Shown: positions 37,405-47,887 of the stretch, in pieces
Layout of the letters: each line of letters begins with the position of its first letter
Position numbering within the stretch: position 1 is the first letter of the stretch
NCBI RefSeq assembly: GCF_017104715.1
Contig: NZ_JAAGPI010000005.1
Coordinates: forward strand, 1 to 64,000
Length of the DNA stretch: 64,000 bases
Direction of reading: 5' to 3'
DNA from: Burkholderia sp. Ac-20365
Lineage (GTDB): Bacteria > Pseudomonadota > Gammaproteobacteria > Burkholderiales > Burkholderiaceae
The notes under the pieces: model-generated
What the model was told of the DNA's origin: nothing
Databases searched by the model: none
What the model saw: the letters and a program-made list of their open reading frames with translations, nothing else
Translations under genes and position numbers: made by a program

Positions 37405-38337
37405 TCACAGACGTTCAATCAAGCGCGGATCCCCCGCTGCGCAATACCCATGACACGCGGTGCGCGCCGCGTTGGCCGCGCCGTGCACGAACAGCGGCGC
37501 GTCCGAGCGTCGCGACATCGACACCACGATGGACGGCGGCGAAGGCTGCAACGGCAACTCCACCACCTCGCCGCGCGCGATCAGATCGTCGACGAAAAGA
37601 CGCGGAATCGCCGCCACGCCGAAACCATCGCGCACGAGTTGCACGATCACCGAAATCGACGGCGAGCCCGTGATACGCGTATCCGCGAGCGGCACGCCAT
37701 TCGCGAGCGCCAGCTTGCCGACGATGTCCTCCAGCGCGCGATGCGGCGCCGTTCCACGGCCGAACGTCAGGATCGGGTGACGCAGCACACGCTTGGCGAG
37801 CCCGCTGCGTGAAAGCGGCAATAGCCCCGCGCGCGCGATCCAGTGCACCGGATAGTTCGCGAGCGCATCGCACACCACGGATTCCTCGTCGCTGCCTTCC
37901 ACGCGAATGATCAGATCGAGATCACCCGCCATCAGTCGCCGCTGCAACACCACGCTGACGTCCACCGCCAGTTCGACTTCGAGTTGCGGGAAGTCGTCCG
38001 CGAGACGTCGCATGTAGTCGGCGAGCCAACTATGCACGACCGTCTCGATCACACCGAGCCGCAGCTTGCCGCGCATCGCGCCTTCATGTGAAGCGGCGGC
38101 CTGCAACTGACGCGTCGCCTCCACCACGGCCTTCGCATAGCCAAGCAGATATTCGCCGTTCGCCGTGAGCCGGAAATCGCGGCTCTCGCGATCGACGAGC
38201 GTGGTCTGCAACTCGTCTTCCAGTGCCTTCAGCCGTTGCGAGATCGCAGCGGGCGTGGCGTGCAACGCGGTCGCCGTGGTGCGGAAGCTGCGCAGCTTGG
38301 CCAGCGTGACGAAAGTCTCGAGAAAGCGCGTATTCAT
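37405..38337 (-). CDS. LysR-family regulator of the DUF1445/oxoprolinase locus
   Basis: 310 residues. The helix-turn-helix ([39 protein letters not shown]) is at the N terminus and the effector domain is full length. It is divergent from the DUF1445 gene (start 38564), with a GACGC-N15-GCGTC element between them, and is the likely regulator of that gene, the MFS carrier and the oxoprolinase. Confidence 0.88.
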   Translation of the reverse strand: MNTRFLETFVTLAKLRSFRTTATALHATPAAISQRLKALEDELQTTLVDRESRDFRLTANGEYLLGYAKAVVEATRQLQAAASHEGAMRGKLRLGVIETVVHSWLADYMRRLADDFPQLEVELAVDVSVVLQRRLMAGDLDLIIRVEGSDEESVVCDALANYPVHWIARAGLLPLSRSGLAKRVLRHPILTFGRGTAPHRALEDIVGKLALANGVPLADTRITGSPSISVIVQLVRDGFGVAAIPRLFVDDLIARGEVVELPLQPSPPSIVVSMSRRSDAPLFVHGAANAARTACHGYCAAGDPRLIERL

Positions 38338-38433
38338 AAGCCGAAGGCCGCCAAAGCGACAAGAAGAACCGCTCCAAAAATCTCAACGTGATCGGGGAAA
38401 ACCCGCGATTCCGTTAAGAAATTCTATTCATTC

Positions 38434-38458
38434 GACGCAAATAAAACTAGTTGGCGTC
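38434..38458. promoter_or_regulatory. Operator-like inverted repeat GACGC-N15-GCGTC
   Basis: The arms at 38434-38438 and 38454-38458 flank an AT-rich centre, in the divergent gap between 38337 and 38564. The length (25 bases) suits one LysR dimer. An AT-rich run (38461-38475) follows on the side of the DUF1445 gene. Confidence 0.4.
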
Positions 38459-38563
38459 AAATTTTCTTCTTTTCTATGCTTTGTCTTACCGCAGAACCAA
38501 CGCTTCGCACCCTTCACGTTGTACGCAGACGAACCAGAGCAATCGCACGAGTACGCCGACACC

Positions 38564-39337
38564 ATGACTCCATTCGAATTCCGCCAAGCCGTCCGCCATC
38601 GCGACTTCCGTGGCCCGACGGCCGGCCATTGCGGCGACTACGCGCAAGCCAATCTCGCGATCCTGCCCGCCACGCACGCGCACGATTTCCTGCGCTTCTG
38701 TCACGCGAATCCGAAGCCGTGTCCGCTGCTCGGCGTGGGCGAGCCGGGCGATTTCCGCGTGCCGGTGCTCGGGCGCGATATCGATATCCGCACCGACGTG
38801 CCCGCCTACAACGTCTATCGCGACGGCGAGCTGAGCGATCGCGTCGAATCGATCGAGGCGCTCTGGCAGGACGATTTCGTCGTGTTCGCAATCGGCTGCT
38901 CGTTTTCGTTCGAACACATGCTCGCGAAGGAAGGCATAGGGCTGCGCCACGTTGAAGAAGGCCGCAACGTGCCGATGTACCGCACCACGATTGCAAACCG
39001 GCGGGCGGGCGTATTCGGCGGCGAACTCGTCGTGTCGATGCGCCCGTTGCGCGGCCCCGACGCGATCCGCGCCGTGCAGATCACGAGCCGCTTTCCGGGC
39101 GTGCATGGCGCGCCCGTGCATATCGGCGATCCGGCGGAACTCGGTATCGCCGACCTCGCACGCCCTGAGTTCGGCGATGCAGTAACGATCCGCGCAGGCG
39201 AGCTGCCCGTCTACTGGGCATGCGGTGTGACGCCGCAAACCGCGCTGATGGCCGCGAAACTGCCGCTCGCCATCGCGCACGCGCCGGGCCACATGCTGAT
39301 GACGGATATCACCAACGCGTCGCTGGCCATCTTCTGA
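38564..39337 (+). CDS. DUF1445 protein (D-glutamate cyclase-like / putative hydro-lyase)
   Basis: 257 residues, the usual family length. Typical segments are [15 protein letters not shown] (here [13 protein letters not shown]), the long [18 protein letters not shown] block and the C-terminal [11 protein letters not shown] with [10 protein letters not shown]. The mammalian member DGLUCY turns D-glutamate into 5-oxo-D-proline; bacterial members are usually called putative hydro-lyases. The frame is open upstream to 38165, but the family begins at 38564. The adjacent 5-oxoprolinase supports the cyclase reading, though the ribosome site is weak. Confidence 0.82.
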   Translation: MTPFEFRQAVRHRDFRGPTAGHCGDYAQANLAILPATHAHDFLRFCHANPKPCPLLGVGEPGDFRVPVLGRDIDIRTDVPAYNVYRDGELSDRVESIEALWQDDFVVFAIGCSFSFEHMLAKEGIGLRHVEEGRNVPMYRTTIANRRAGVFGGELVVSMRPLRGPDAIRAVQITSRFPGVHGAPVHIGDPAELGIADLARPEFGDAVTIRAGELPVYWACGVTPQTALMAAKLPLAIAHAPGHMLMTDITNASLAIF

Positions 39338-39486
39338 CCGCTCCGGCGGCGCGCAACACGCCGCTTCAAAACATCTCTCACAGCATCTCGAAGCCATCCG
39401 GCCAACCGGCCCGGAGGGAATGACGCATCCCTACGCTCTTGCGCGGCTTCGCTTGTAACTCATGCGTCTATCCACAGGAGCATCAG

Positions 39487-40794
39487 ATGGACAGCAAGAC
39501 ACTCACGGCAAGCGTCGACGATGCCGCCGACCTGAGCACAACGGCCGACACGCCAGCACTGTCCTGGTACGCAGAAGCCAGTCCACGCGCCCGCCGCGCG
39601 TTCTGGAGTTGCAAGGTCGGCTATATGCTCGACGGCATGGACACGCAGATGCTGTCCTTCGTGATTCCGACGCTCGTCGCGACCTGGGGCATCTCGCTCG
39701 CCGACGCCGGCTTCATCGGCACCATGACGCTGCTGTCCTCCGCGCTCGGCGGCTGGATCGCGGGGATTCTGTCCGACCGCATTGGCCGCGTGCGCACGTT
39801 GCAACTCACCGTGCTGTGGTTCGCGGTGTTCACCGCGTTGTGCGGTCTCGCGCAGAACTACGGCCAGTTGCTCGCGGCACGCGCGCTGATGGGCTTCGGC
39901 TTCGGCGGCGAATGGACGGCGGGCGCTGTGCTGATCGGCGAAGTGATCCGTGCACGCGATCGCGGCAAGGCGGTCGGTCTCGTCCAGTCGGGCTGGGCGC
40001 TCGGCTGGGGCATGGCTGCCCTGCTCTACGCCGTGCTGTTTTCCGTCATGGCGCCGGAAATCGCGTGGCGCACGTTGTTCCTGATCGGACTCGTGCCGGC
40101 GCTGCTCGTGCTCTTCATCCGCCGCTACGTGAAAGAACCCGAAGTATTCGAGCACGCAAAAGTCCGGCAGCAGCACACGCAGGATACGCCGCGCTTCACC
40201 GAAATCTTCTCGCCCCGACTGCTGTCGACGACGCTGCGCGCCGCTCTGCTCACCACGGGCGCACAAGGCGGCTACTACGCGATCACGACATGGCTGCCGA
40301 CGTTTCTCAAGACCGAGCGTCATCTGACCGTGATGGGCACGGGCGGCTACCTCGCGATGATCATTGCCGGTTCGTATGTGGGCTATCTGTGCAGCGCGTG
40401 GCTCACGGACCGCATCGGCCGCAAACCGAACTTCATTCTGTTCGCGCTGGGTTCGATGGCGATTGCGTTCGCGTACACCTCGTTGCCGCTCACGAATGCG
40501 TCGATGCTGTGGCTCGGCTTTCCGCTCGGTTTCTTCGCGTCGGGCATTTTCTCCGGCATGGGCGCGTTTCTCACTGAACTCTTTCCGACCCGCGTACGCG
40601 GCTCCGGCCAGGGGTTTTGCTACAACGTCGGCCGCGCGATCGGGGCACTGTTCCCCGTGCTGATCGGCACGCTATCGAGCCGTTTCGGTCTCGGCACGAG
40701 CATCGGCATGTTCGCAGTGGCTGCGTATGGCGTGCTGATCATCGCCGCGCTCACGCTGCCCGAAACGCGGGGCCGCGAACTCGAAGCTGCCTGA
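39487..40794 (+). CDS. MFS transporter of the sialate/aromatic-acid symporter type
   Basis: 435 residues with twelve membrane segments and the motifs [19 protein letters not shown] and [10 protein letters not shown] in the first half and [13 protein letters not shown] in the second. AGGAG precedes the ATG at 39487. It lies between the DUF1445 gene and the oxoprolinase and is likely co-transcribed. By context it would import the amino acid or lactam used by those enzymes, for example D-glutamate or 5-oxoproline (inference). Confidence 0.88.
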   Translation: MDSKTLTASVDDAADLSTTADTPALSWYAEASPRARRAFWSCKVGYMLDGMDTQMLSFVIPTLVATWGISLADAGFIGTMTLLSSALGGWIAGILSDRIGRVRTLQLTVLWFAVFTALCGLAQNYGQLLAARALMGFGFGGEWTAGAVLIGEVIRARDRGKAVGLVQSGWALGWGMAALLYAVLFSVMAPEIAWRTLFLIGLVPALLVLFIRRYVKEPEVFEHAKVRQQHTQDTPRFTEIFSPRLLSTTLRAALLTTGAQGGYYAITTWLPTFLKTERHLTVMGTGGYLAMIIAGSYVGYLCSAWLTDRIGRKPNFILFALGSMAIAFAYTSLPLTNASMLWLGFPLGFFASGIFSGMGAFLTELFPTRVRGSGQGFCYNVGRAIGALFPVLIGTLSSRFGLGTSIGMFAVAAYGVLIIAALTLPETRGRELEAA

Positions 40795-40841
40795 ACTGCG
40801 CCATTCGCACCTCATTACACTTTTCGCATCAAGACCACGAC

Positions 40842-43800
40842 ATGATGAAGCACGATCAAGCCTCCGATGTTTGCACGCCGTCCCGCTGGCAGTTCTGGAT
40901 CGATCGCGGCGGCACGTTCACCGATATCGTCGCGCGCCGCCCGGACGGCACGCTCACCACGCACAAGCTCCTCTCCGAAAACCCCGAGCAGTATCGCGAT
41001 GCGGCCGTCGCTGGCATTCGTCATCTACTCGGTCTGCAAGCCGGTGAAGCCATCACGCCGCGCCACGTCGAGATGGTCAAGATGGGCACCACCGTCGCGA
41101 CCAATGCCTTGCTCGAACGCAAAGGTGAACCCGTCGCGCTCGTCACGACACGCGGCTTTCGCGATGTCCTGCGAATCGCGTACCAGAACCGCCCGCGGCT
41201 CTTCGATCTCGACATCGCATTGCCGGAAGCGCTCTATGAGCGCGTGTTGGAAATCGACGAACGCGTGAGCGCGCAGGGCGAAGTCGTCGCGCCCCTCGAT
41301 CGTGTCGCGGCACAGCGTGCACTGCACGAGGTCTACGACAGCGGCATCCGCGCGCTCGCGATCGTGCTGATTCATGGCTATCGTCACACGTCGCATGAAC
41401 GCGAGCTCGCAGACCTCGCTCGCGACATCGGCTTCACGCAGATTTCGGTGTCCCACGAAGTCTCGCCGCTCATGAAAATGGTCTCGCGCGGCGACACGAC
41501 CGTCGTCGATGCGTATCTGTCGCCGATCTTGCGCCGTTACGTGGATCAGGTCGCCCACGAAATGCCAGGCGTGAACCTGCAGTTCATGCAAAGCAGCGGC
41601 GGACTGACGCGTGCCGACGTCTTTCAGGGCAAGGACGCGATTCTTTCCGGTCCGGCGGGTGGTATCGTCGGCATGGTGCGCGCAGCGCAGGCCGCAGGCT
41701 TCGAGCGCGTGATCGGCTTCGACATGGGCGGCACGTCGACGGACGTCTCGCACTTCAATGGCGAGTTCGAGCGTGTGTTCGAAACGCAGGTGGCAGGCGT
41801 GCGCATGCGCGCACCGATGATGAGCATCCATACAGTGGCCGCAGGCGGCGGCTCGGTGCTCGGCTTCGACGGCGCGCGGCTGCGCGTCGGCCCGGAATCG
41901 GCGGGCGCCAATCCCGGCCCGGCGGCGTACCGGCGCGGCGGCCCGCTCGCAGTCACCGATTGCAACGTGATGCTCGGCAAGATCCAGCCGGACTATTTTC
42001 CGCGTGTGTTCGGTCCGCATGCAAACGAGCCGCTCGATCGCGCTGTCGTCGTGCAACGCTTTCAATCCCTTGCTGAAGAGATTTTTGCGGCGACAGGCCA
42101 GCGCCGCACGCCCGAAGAACTGGCCGAAGGCTATCTGGAGATCGCCATCGGCAGCATGGCGAACGCGATCAAGAAGATCTCGGTGCAACGCGGCCACGAC
42201 GTCTCGCAGTATGTGCTGACCACGTTTGGCGGCGCAGGCGGCCAACATGCCTGCGGCGTGGCCGACGCGCTCGGCATGACGCGCGTGTTCGCACATCCGC
42301 TCGCGGGCGTGCTCTCAGCTTACGGCATGGGACTCGCGGATCAGACGGCCATGCGCGAGCGCGCGCTGGAAATCACACTCGACGAAGCATCGCTGCCGAC
42401 GCTTGAAGCCGCGCTCGATGCGCTCGCGGACGATGCGACACGCGCACTGCTCGACCAGAGCGTGGACGCCGCACGCATTACGACCGAGCGGCGTGTGCAC
42501 TTGCGTTATCAGGGCACCGATTCGTCGCTCGCGGTGCCGGCGGGCAGCATCGACGCCATGCGTGCTGCGTTCGAGGCGGCCTATCGCCAACGCTACGCGT
42601 TTCTGATGGCGGATACGCCGCTCATCGCGGAACTCGCTTCCGTCGAGGCCATCGGCCATTCCGATGCGCCTGTCGACACCGGCAGCCTGCAGAGGCGCGA
42701 GGCAGACGACGCGCTGCGTGCACAGACAACCGTACGCATGTATTCGGGTGGTCAGTGGCACGACGCATCGCTCTATCAGCGCGACACGCTGTGCGCCGGC
42801 GACACACTCGACGGTCCGGCGATCATCGCCGAAAAGAATGGTACAACTGTGGTCGAACCAGGATGGCAGGCCGAACTCACCGTCCAGGGCAACGTCGTGA
42901 TGACGCGCGTGCAACCGCTCCCCACGCGACGCTCGATCGGCACCGAAGCCGACCCCGTTCGCCTCGAAATCTTCAACAACCTGTTCATGTCGATTGCCGA
43001 GCAGATGGGCTTGCGCCTGCAAAATACGGCCTACTCGGTCAACATCAAGGAACGTCTCGACTTCTCGTGCGCGATCTTCGACGACGAAGGCAATCTGATT
43101 GCCAACGCGCCGCACATGCCGGTGCATCTGGGCTCGATGGGTGAAAGCATCCGCACGGTGATCGAGCGCAACCGCGGCGCCATGCGCGACGGCGACGTGT
43201 TCATGCTCAACGACCCGTATCACGGCGGCACGCACTTGCCCGACGTGACCGTCATTACACCCGTATTCGCGGACGGTTCGTCCGAACCGCTCTTTTACGT
43301 CGGTTCGCGCGGCCATCATGCGGACATCGGCGGCATCACGCCGGGCTCGATGCCGGCGTCCTCGTCACATATCGAAGAGGAAGGCGTGCTGATCGACAAC
43401 TGGCAGCTCGTCCGCGCAGGCGAATTACGCGATGCCGAAACGCGTGCGCTGCTCGCGTCGGGCCGCTATCCCGCACGCAATATCGCGCAGAACATGGCCG
43501 ATCTGCGCGCGCAGGTCGCCGCGAATCAGAAGGGTGTGGACGAATTGCGCCGCATGGTCGCGCAATTCGGCCGCGACGTGGTGCTCGCTTTCATGCGTCA
43601 CGTGCAGGACAACGCCGAAGAGGCCGTGCGCCGCGTGATCGGCGCGCTCAAGGACGGTCGCTATCGCTACGAACTCGACAACGGCGCGGTGATCGACGTC
43701 GCGATTCGCGTCGATGCCGCGACACGCAGCGCCACGGTCGATTTCAGCGGCACATCTGCGCAGTTGCCCAACAACTTCAATGCGCCGAAAGCGGTCTGCA

Positions 43801-44477
43801 TGGCGGCCGTGCTCTATGTGTTCCGCACGCTCGTTGGCGACGATATCCCGCTCAACGCGGGTTGTCTCAAGCCGTTGTCGGTGATCGTGCCCGACCGTTC
43901 GATGCTCAATCCGGTGTATCCCGCGGCGGTGGTGTCGGGCAATGTCGAGACGTCGTCGGCAATCACCAATGCGCTGTATGGCGCACTCGGTATCGTGGCA
44001 TCGAGCCAGGGGACGATGAACAACTTCACCTTCGGCGATGCCCGCTACCAGTACTACGAAACGATCGCAGGCGGCAGCGGCGCGGGCAACGGTTTCAGCG
44101 GTGTCGATGCCGTGCAGACGCACATGACCAACTCGCGTCTGACCGATCCTGAAGTACTCGAATGGCGCTACCCGGTACGGCTCGAATCGCACCTGATCCG
44201 CGCGGAATCGGGTGGTGCGGGACGCTGGCACGGAGGGAACGGCGCGATCCGGCGCATTCGCTTCCTCCGGCCGATGACGGCATCCATTCTGTCGAATAAC
44301 CGCATTCATGCGCCTTTCGGCGCGGGTGGCGGACGGGCAGGAGGACGCGGCAGTAATCGCGTCGAGCGCGCGGATGGTCAGATCGTCGCTTTAGGTCATA
44401 TCGCGAGTGTCGAGATGCAGGCGGGCGATGTGTTCGTGGTGGAAACACCGGGAGGCGGTGGTTTCGGGGAAGTCTGA
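40842..44477 (+). CDS. 5-oxoprolinase/hydantoinase HyuA-HyuB fusion
   Basis: 1211 residues, the length of ATP-dependent 5-oxoprolinases. The first half is the HyuA-type part ([15 protein letters not shown] near residue 20 and [12 protein letters not shown], both nucleotide-binding). The second half is the HyuB-type part with [15 protein letters not shown] and [10 protein letters not shown]. It opens a lactam ring (5-oxoproline to glutamate) with ATP. The frame is open upstream to 40617, but the family start is at 40842. N-methylhydantoinase or acetophenone carboxylase-like activity is possible, but the DUF1445 neighbour favours 5-oxoproline. Confidence 0.87.
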   Translation: MMKHDQASDVCTPSRWQFWIDRGGTFTDIVARRPDGTLTTHKLLSENPEQYRDAAVAGIRHLLGLQAGEAITPRHVEMVKMGTTVATNALLERKGEPVALVTTRGFRDVLRIAYQNRPRLFDLDIALPEALYERVLEIDERVSAQGEVVAPLDRVAAQRALHEVYDSGIRALAIVLIHGYRHTSHERELADLARDIGFTQISVSHEVSPLMKMVSRGDTTVVDAYLSPILRRYVDQVAHEMPGVNLQFMQSSGGLTRADVFQGKDAILSGPAGGIVGMVRAAQAAGFERVIGFDMGGTSTDVSHFNGEFERVFETQVAGVRMRAPMMSIHTVAAGGGSVLGFDGARLRVGPESAGANPGPAAYRRGGPLAVTDCNVMLGKIQPDYFPRVFGPHANEPLDRAVVVQRFQSLAEEIFAATGQRRTPEELAEGYLEIAIGSMANAIKKISVQRGHDVSQYVLTTFGGAGGQHACGVADALGMTRVFAHPLAGVLSAYGMGLADQTAMRERALEITLDEASLPTLEAALDALADDATRALLDQSVDAARITTERRVHLRYQGTDSSLAVPAGSIDAMRAAFEAAYRQRYAFLMADTPLIAELASVEAIGHSDAPVDTGSLQRREADDALRAQTTVRMYSGGQWHDASLYQRDTLCAGDTLDGPAIIAEKNGTTVVEPGWQAELTVQGNVVMTRVQPLPTRRSIGTEADPVRLEIFNNLFMSIAEQMGLRLQNTAYSVNIKERLDFSCAIFDDEGNLIANAPHMPVHLGSMGESIRTVIERNRGAMRDGDVFMLNDPYHGGTHLPDVTVITPVFADGSSEPLFYVGSRGHHADIGGITPGSMPASSSHIEEEGVLIDNWQLVRAGELRDAETRALLASGRYPARNIAQNMADLRAQVAANQKGVDELRRMVAQFGRDVVLAFMRHVQDNAEEAVRRVIGALKDGRYRYELDNGAVIDVAIRVDAATRSATVDFSGTSAQLPNNFNAPKAVCMAAVLYVFRTLVGDDIPLNAGCLKPLSVIVPDRSMLNPVYPAAVVSGNVETSSAITNALYGALGIVASSQGTMNNFTFGDARYQYYETIAGGSGAGNGFSGVDAVQTHMTNSRLTDPEVLEWRYPVRLESHLIRAESGGAGRWHGGNGAIRRIRFLRPMTASILSNNRIHAPFGAGGGRAGGRGSNRVERADGQIVALGHIASVEMQAGDVFVVETPGGGGFGEV

Positions 44478-44581
44478 CTCTCGCGCAGAGGGACTTGCGT
44501 CCAGCGTTGTCGCGCGTGAACCACCACACGCGGCAACGACGCAATCCGGCATGCGCGCGCTAATTACCTCGGGTGACTCAC

Positions 44582-45019
44582 TTAACCCAGGCTGAGAAGA
44601 TACTCCCTGTCCGCTTGCGGCAACTGCTCGAGCCATCGATTTTCCTGCCCCGGCTGCGGCAATTCATAGCCGTATTCGATCATCTGCAACGGTGGAATTT
44701 CGGAGATGTAGACCCAGATAAAACGCCGCTCCACCGAAGCGATCTCCATGACGGATCCGACGATTTTAGACAGGAGCAACTGCTTTCTATCATCCGGACG
44801 TCCTGCACGAATATGCCCGTGAACGAAGATCTGATCGTCTCGAAGCGGGCGTCCGCCGATGAAATGATTTCCTCTCGGCACTTCATTGAATATCACCTGC
44901 GCAAAGAAGCCTTGTGCTCCCGTCGCTTCGTTGTGGGATTGGGTAATCGCCTGCGCAATCCGCAGCTTCTCGTCTTCACTGAAACGGCCTGCGGCGGCCG
45001 ACACGACATAAGTAGGCAT
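44582..45019 (-). CDS. cis-3-chloroacrylic acid dehalogenase (cis-CaaD)/Cg10062-type tautomerase
   Basis: 145 residues, close to the 149 of cis-CaaD. After loss of the first Met the N-terminal Pro is residue 1. On that numbering His28, Arg70, Arg73, Tyr103 and Glu114 all fall exactly where cis-CaaD has its catalytic residues, so all six key positions match. cis-CaaD adds water to cis-3-haloacrylates; Cg10062, with the same six residues, prefers propiolate. The ATG at 45019 follows GGGAA. It lies at the end of the tautomerase/DctA cluster, in reverse to the small gene at 45252. Whether it dehalogenates cannot be told from sequence. Confidence 0.85.
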   Translation of the reverse strand: MPTYVVSAAAGRFSEDEKLRIAQAITQSHNEATGAQGFFAQVIFNEVPRGNHFIGGRPLRDDQIFVHGHIRAGRPDDRKQLLLSKIVGSVMEIASVERRFIWVYISEIPPLQMIEYGYELPQPGQENRWLEQLPQADREYLLSLG

Positions 45020-45050
45020 GGTTGCGTTCCCGATCAATAATTCATCATGA

Positions 45051-45134
45051 GATGCCAATCGGCATCCCTTGCGATTGGCACGTCGGATGTAGCCACGACC
45101 CGCGATTCGAAGTACCATAGATGTAGGTACATCT
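45051..45134. promoter_or_regulatory. Two palindromes in the region upstream of the cis-CaaD-type gene
   Basis: GATGCC-AATC-GGCATC (45051-45066) is perfect and overlaps GCCAATC...GATTGGC (45054-45079). Farther up, AGATGTA-GG-TACATCT (45119-45134) is also perfect. Both lie in the 232-base gap between divergent starts at 45019 and 45252 and look like operators of two different proteins. Confidence 0.5.
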
Positions 45135-45251
45135 TATTGAGCAGATCACCCCCGAGTAAGAAGTGTTTACCCTGGAACACTGCGCCTGTACGCGACGTCG
45201 GCCCCTTCAGTATGACGGCTGCAATACCAGCATTGATTGAAGGAGATAGAA

Positions 45252-45542
45252 GTGCAAGAGCCTGTCCGCGATGTCTATCGTGGTTTCGAAATTCTTCTCA
45301 TCCTCAGACATATTGAAGACGGGAGAATCGAAACAACGTTGTTCATCAACCCAACCGTATCCACTCCACCCGCACTGGCGCAGGCAGCGAAGCAGTCGGG
45401 TGGCTCCGTTTTGCATGCCCTCGATGCTGCGAAGCCAATCACGGATCAGATCGAAGCGGCGCACAAAGTCGTCGACGAACTGATCGCCCGTCACGGGCCG
45501 CTGCATGCGGCGGCGGTTGCCTCGCGGCCTCAGACGAAGTGA
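45252..45542 (+). CDS. Small conserved-looking protein of unknown function, GTG start
   Basis: 96 residues from a GTG with an excellent ribosome site (AAGGAG, 6 bases before). The sequence begins QEPVRDVYRGFEILLILRHI and has no membrane segment, signal or motif that I recognise. The last 13 bases overlap the convergent FAH-family gene. An alternative TTG start at 45237 would include the ribosome site itself and is unlikely. It is probably real because of the ribosome site and the length without a stop, but its role is unknown. Confidence 0.6.
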   Translation: MQEPVRDVYRGFEILLILRHIEDGRIETTLFINPTVSTPPALAQAAKQSGGSVLHALDAAKPITDQIEAAHKVVDELIARHGPLHAAAVASRPQTK

Positions 45543-46393
45543 TTTTTTAATCGTCCAATGCCTTCCACTTCAATCTCGACCACGTCGCCCGACGCCAGGA
45601 ATCTGGGTGGTGTGAACCCGATTCCGACTCCGGCAGGTGTGCCGGTCGAAATGATGTCGCCGGGTTCGAGCGTGCATCCAGCAGAAATGACTTCGATCAG
45701 CGTCGGAATGTCGAAGATCAGATCCCGCGTGTGAGCATCCTGTCGCAGTTCCCCGTTGACCCATGTGCGAATGGATAGCTCGTCGTGTCGCAACTCATCC
45801 GATGTCACGATGAACGGGCCCATCGGACAAAACGTGTCGAGAGATTTCCCCAGAAACCACTGACGATGATTCTTCTGCCGGTCCCGAGCAGTCACATCGT
45901 TGATGATCGTGAAACCCCAGATGTAACCGGCGGCATCGGCTCGTTTGATATCACGGCCCGCGCGCCCTATCACGACAGCAATTTCGCCCTCGTAGTCGAC
46001 CTTGTTCGTTATCTGAGGGTGCGTGGATACCGCATCGTTGGGTCCGACCACTGAGGTAGCCGGCTTGGTAAAGACAGCAGGATAGTCATCAACCTCACTT
46101 CCCGCTACGGCGCCAGCTTCGTAGCCGCTCTTCGAAAATTCATACGCGTGCTCGCGATAGTTCTTACCCACACAAAAGATGTTCTTGCGCGGATTGGGGA
46201 TGGGTGCGAGCAACCGCACATCATCAAGACGTAACGATACGGGATGCTCGGTATCAGCTTCCGCAGAGAACTGCTCATACCGTTCTATCAGGTCGAGCAT
46301 GCTCGTTACCGGCAGGGGAAAAAACCGCGCGCCGTCTGCGCTTACCCGGCCGACGAGTTGCTTTCCCTCATGTTCGAATGTGGCGAATTTCAT
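45530..46393 (-). CDS. Fumarylacetoacetate hydrolase-family enzyme
   Basis: 287 residues. The family blocks are present: FCVGKNYREHAYEF with the catalytic His-Glu pair, and the metal ligands in VDYEGEIAVVIG plus WGFTIINDVTARDRQ. The C-terminal GTPAGVGIGFTPPRFL is also typical. Members are acylpyruvate hydrolases, 2-hydroxypenta-2,4-dienoate-type hydratases or oxaloacetate decarboxylase/tautomerases. In this cluster with tautomerases and DctA, an enzyme acting on an oxo-acid such as oxaloacetate or an acylpyruvate is plausible. The gene overlaps the tail of the small plus-strand gene. Confidence 0.88.
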   Translation of the reverse strand: MKFATFEHEGKQLVGRVSADGARFFPLPVTSMLDLIERYEQFSAEADTEHPVSLRLDDVRLLAPIPNPRKNIFCVGKNYREHAYEFSKSGYEAGAVAGSEVDDYPAVFTKPATSVVGPNDAVSTHPQITNKVDYEGEIAVVIGRAGRDIKRADAAGYIWGFTIINDVTARDRQKNHRQWFLGKSLDTFCPMGPFIVTSDELRHDELSIRTWVNGELRQDAHTRDLIFDIPTLIEVISAGCTLEPGDIISTGTPAGVGIGFTPPRFLASGDVVEIEVEGIGRLKNHFV

Positions 46394-46438
46394 GGGATCG
46401 TTAATCAGGTCACAAACATCGATTTGAAAAGCTGCATG

Positions 46439-46828
46439 TCACTTCGGCGCGTACTGCATCTCACCGTTACCAAATGACCAATCCTCACGCGCTACGTCGA
46501 TAAGACTGATCCACACATCTTCTTTGCGTATCCCTGCCTTTGCGTGGATACCATCCGCGACGGCCTTATAAAAAGCCTTCTTCGTTTCAGTGGTTCTTCC
46601 TGCATTCCACACGACTTGAATAAACACGATTTGCGGGCTGTAAGTGATTCCAAGGTATCCCTCTTCCGGATACACCAGTTCGTCTGAAGCGTGACGGGTA
46701 ATGATCTGAAACTTGTCATGTTGCGGCACATTCGCGACATGGATCATCGCTTCATAAACGACATCGCTGACAGCACGGACAACCTCTCTGGAGGCTGTTT
46801 GAGAAATATTGATGCGAGCCAATGGCAT
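46439..46828 (-). CDS. Tautomerase-superfamily protein, malonate semialdehyde decarboxylase-like
   Basis: 129 residues, the length of malonate semialdehyde decarboxylase (MSAD). The N-terminal Pro follows the initiator Met, and Asp37 is at the MSAD position. The RGR pair of MSAD (Arg73, Arg75) is not conserved; the sequence there is WNAGRTTETK with a single Arg at 77, the commoner pattern in this family. The gene begins 118 bases from the divergent LysR gene and precedes the FAH-family gene on the same strand. Its chemistry is uncertain: tautomerase, hydratase or decarboxylase. Confidence 0.8.
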   Translation of the reverse strand: MPLARINISQTASREVVRAVSDVVYEAMIHVANVPQHDKFQIITRHASDELVYPEEGYLGITYSPQIVFIQVVWNAGRTTETKKAFYKAVADGIHAKAGIRKEDVWISLIDVAREDWSFGNGEMQYAPK

Positions 46829-46946
46829 GATCCAATTCCTTTCAATGGGCTTGATGTTCCCGGCAACGCCGGATGTCCAGATAGGTTAGAGTGACGCCAG
46901 ATGTGCGACAAGCGCATAATTTTCATCATCTTTATGATAGGAGCGC

Positions 46947-47837
46947 ATGTTGCTACAAGACATCGAGGCCTTCGTAGCCGTGGCTGACCTGAAGTCCCTA
47001 ACCAAAGCAGCCGACAAACTTTCGATTACGCAATCAGCAATCTCACGCCGCCTGCAACAGCTTGAAAGCGCACTCGGCGTAGAGCTTCTGGATCGCACGA
47101 TCAAGCCGCTTGGACTGACGGCAATTGGAAGGCGTGTCTACGAACAGGGGATCCGGTTGCTGCGAGACCGCGACGGCTTGCTGGCGATCACGCAGGAAAG
47201 CACCGAGCCCACGGGCACGATACATCTCGGCTTGACACATGCGCTCGCCGACATCGCGATGTTCGACACTGCGATGCAATTGAAAACGAGTTTCCCCGCT
47301 TTAGATATAGAACTGCAGACGGGCTGGAGTCCCGGCTTGCTGGAGATGATCAGCGTGGGAGCGCTAGATGCTGCAGCACTTCTCGTGGTCGCCGGAAGCG
47401 ATTTGCCGAATGACGTGGAGGGACATCTGGTCAAACGCGTCGAGGTCGTGATCGTGCAAAGCGCACTGCATCCTCTGGTCGATTCCCAGTCGGAGATTGA
47501 TACATTGGCGAACCACAAGTGGGTACTCAATCCACTGGGATGCGGATATCGCGCAGCACTCGATCGGGCGATAGAAGGCAAGGGACGACGGCTGCAAATC
47601 AGTATCGACACGCACGGAACCGAGATGCAACTTCGCCTCGTAGCGGCGGGCATGGGCCTCGGCCTCGTGCCGCGTAGCGTCATCGCGGAGAGTGTCCTGC
47701 GTGATCAGTTGCAGATTGTCGAAGTCGCAGATTTCTCGCTGCATCTTGACGCGAGAATCGTTCGTGCCTCGCAGCCTGGCAACTTACGTCGAGCCATTGA
47801 AGTGTTCGAAAGCACTCTGCAGGAACGCCTGGCATAG
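46947..47837 (+). CDS. LysR-family regulator of the tautomerase/FAH genes
   Basis: 296 residues. The N terminus (LLQDIEAFVAVADLKSLTKAADKLSITQSAISRRLQQLESALG) is a standard LysR helix-turn-helix and the effector domain is complete. An AGGAG site precedes the ATG. An ATCAT-N4-ATGAT element (46925-46938) sits in the leader. It is divergent from the MSAD-like gene and the FAH-family gene and is their likely regulator; it may also control dctA, with which it is convergent. Confidence 0.88.
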   Translation: MLLQDIEAFVAVADLKSLTKAADKLSITQSAISRRLQQLESALGVELLDRTIKPLGLTAIGRRVYEQGIRLLRDRDGLLAITQESTEPTGTIHLGLTHALADIAMFDTAMQLKTSFPALDIELQTGWSPGLLEMISVGALDAAALLVVAGSDLPNDVEGHLVKRVEVVIVQSALHPLVDSQSEIDTLANHKWVLNPLGCGYRAALDRAIEGKGRRLQISIDTHGTEMQLRLVAAGMGLGLVPRSVIAESVLRDQLQIVEVADFSLHLDARIVRASQPGNLRRAIEVFESTLQERLA

Positions 47838-47849
47838 AACGAAACAAGC

Positions 47850-47881
47850 CGCGGCGCCCAGACCAATACCTATGCGCCGCG
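47850..47881. terminator. GC hairpin between convergent lysR and dctA
   Basis: CGCGGCGC (47850-47857) and GCGCCGCG (47874-47881) form an eight-pair stem with a 16-base loop in the 50-base gap between the two gene ends. There is no T run, so it is tentative. Confidence 0.4.
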
Positions 47882-47887
47882 CCTGTC

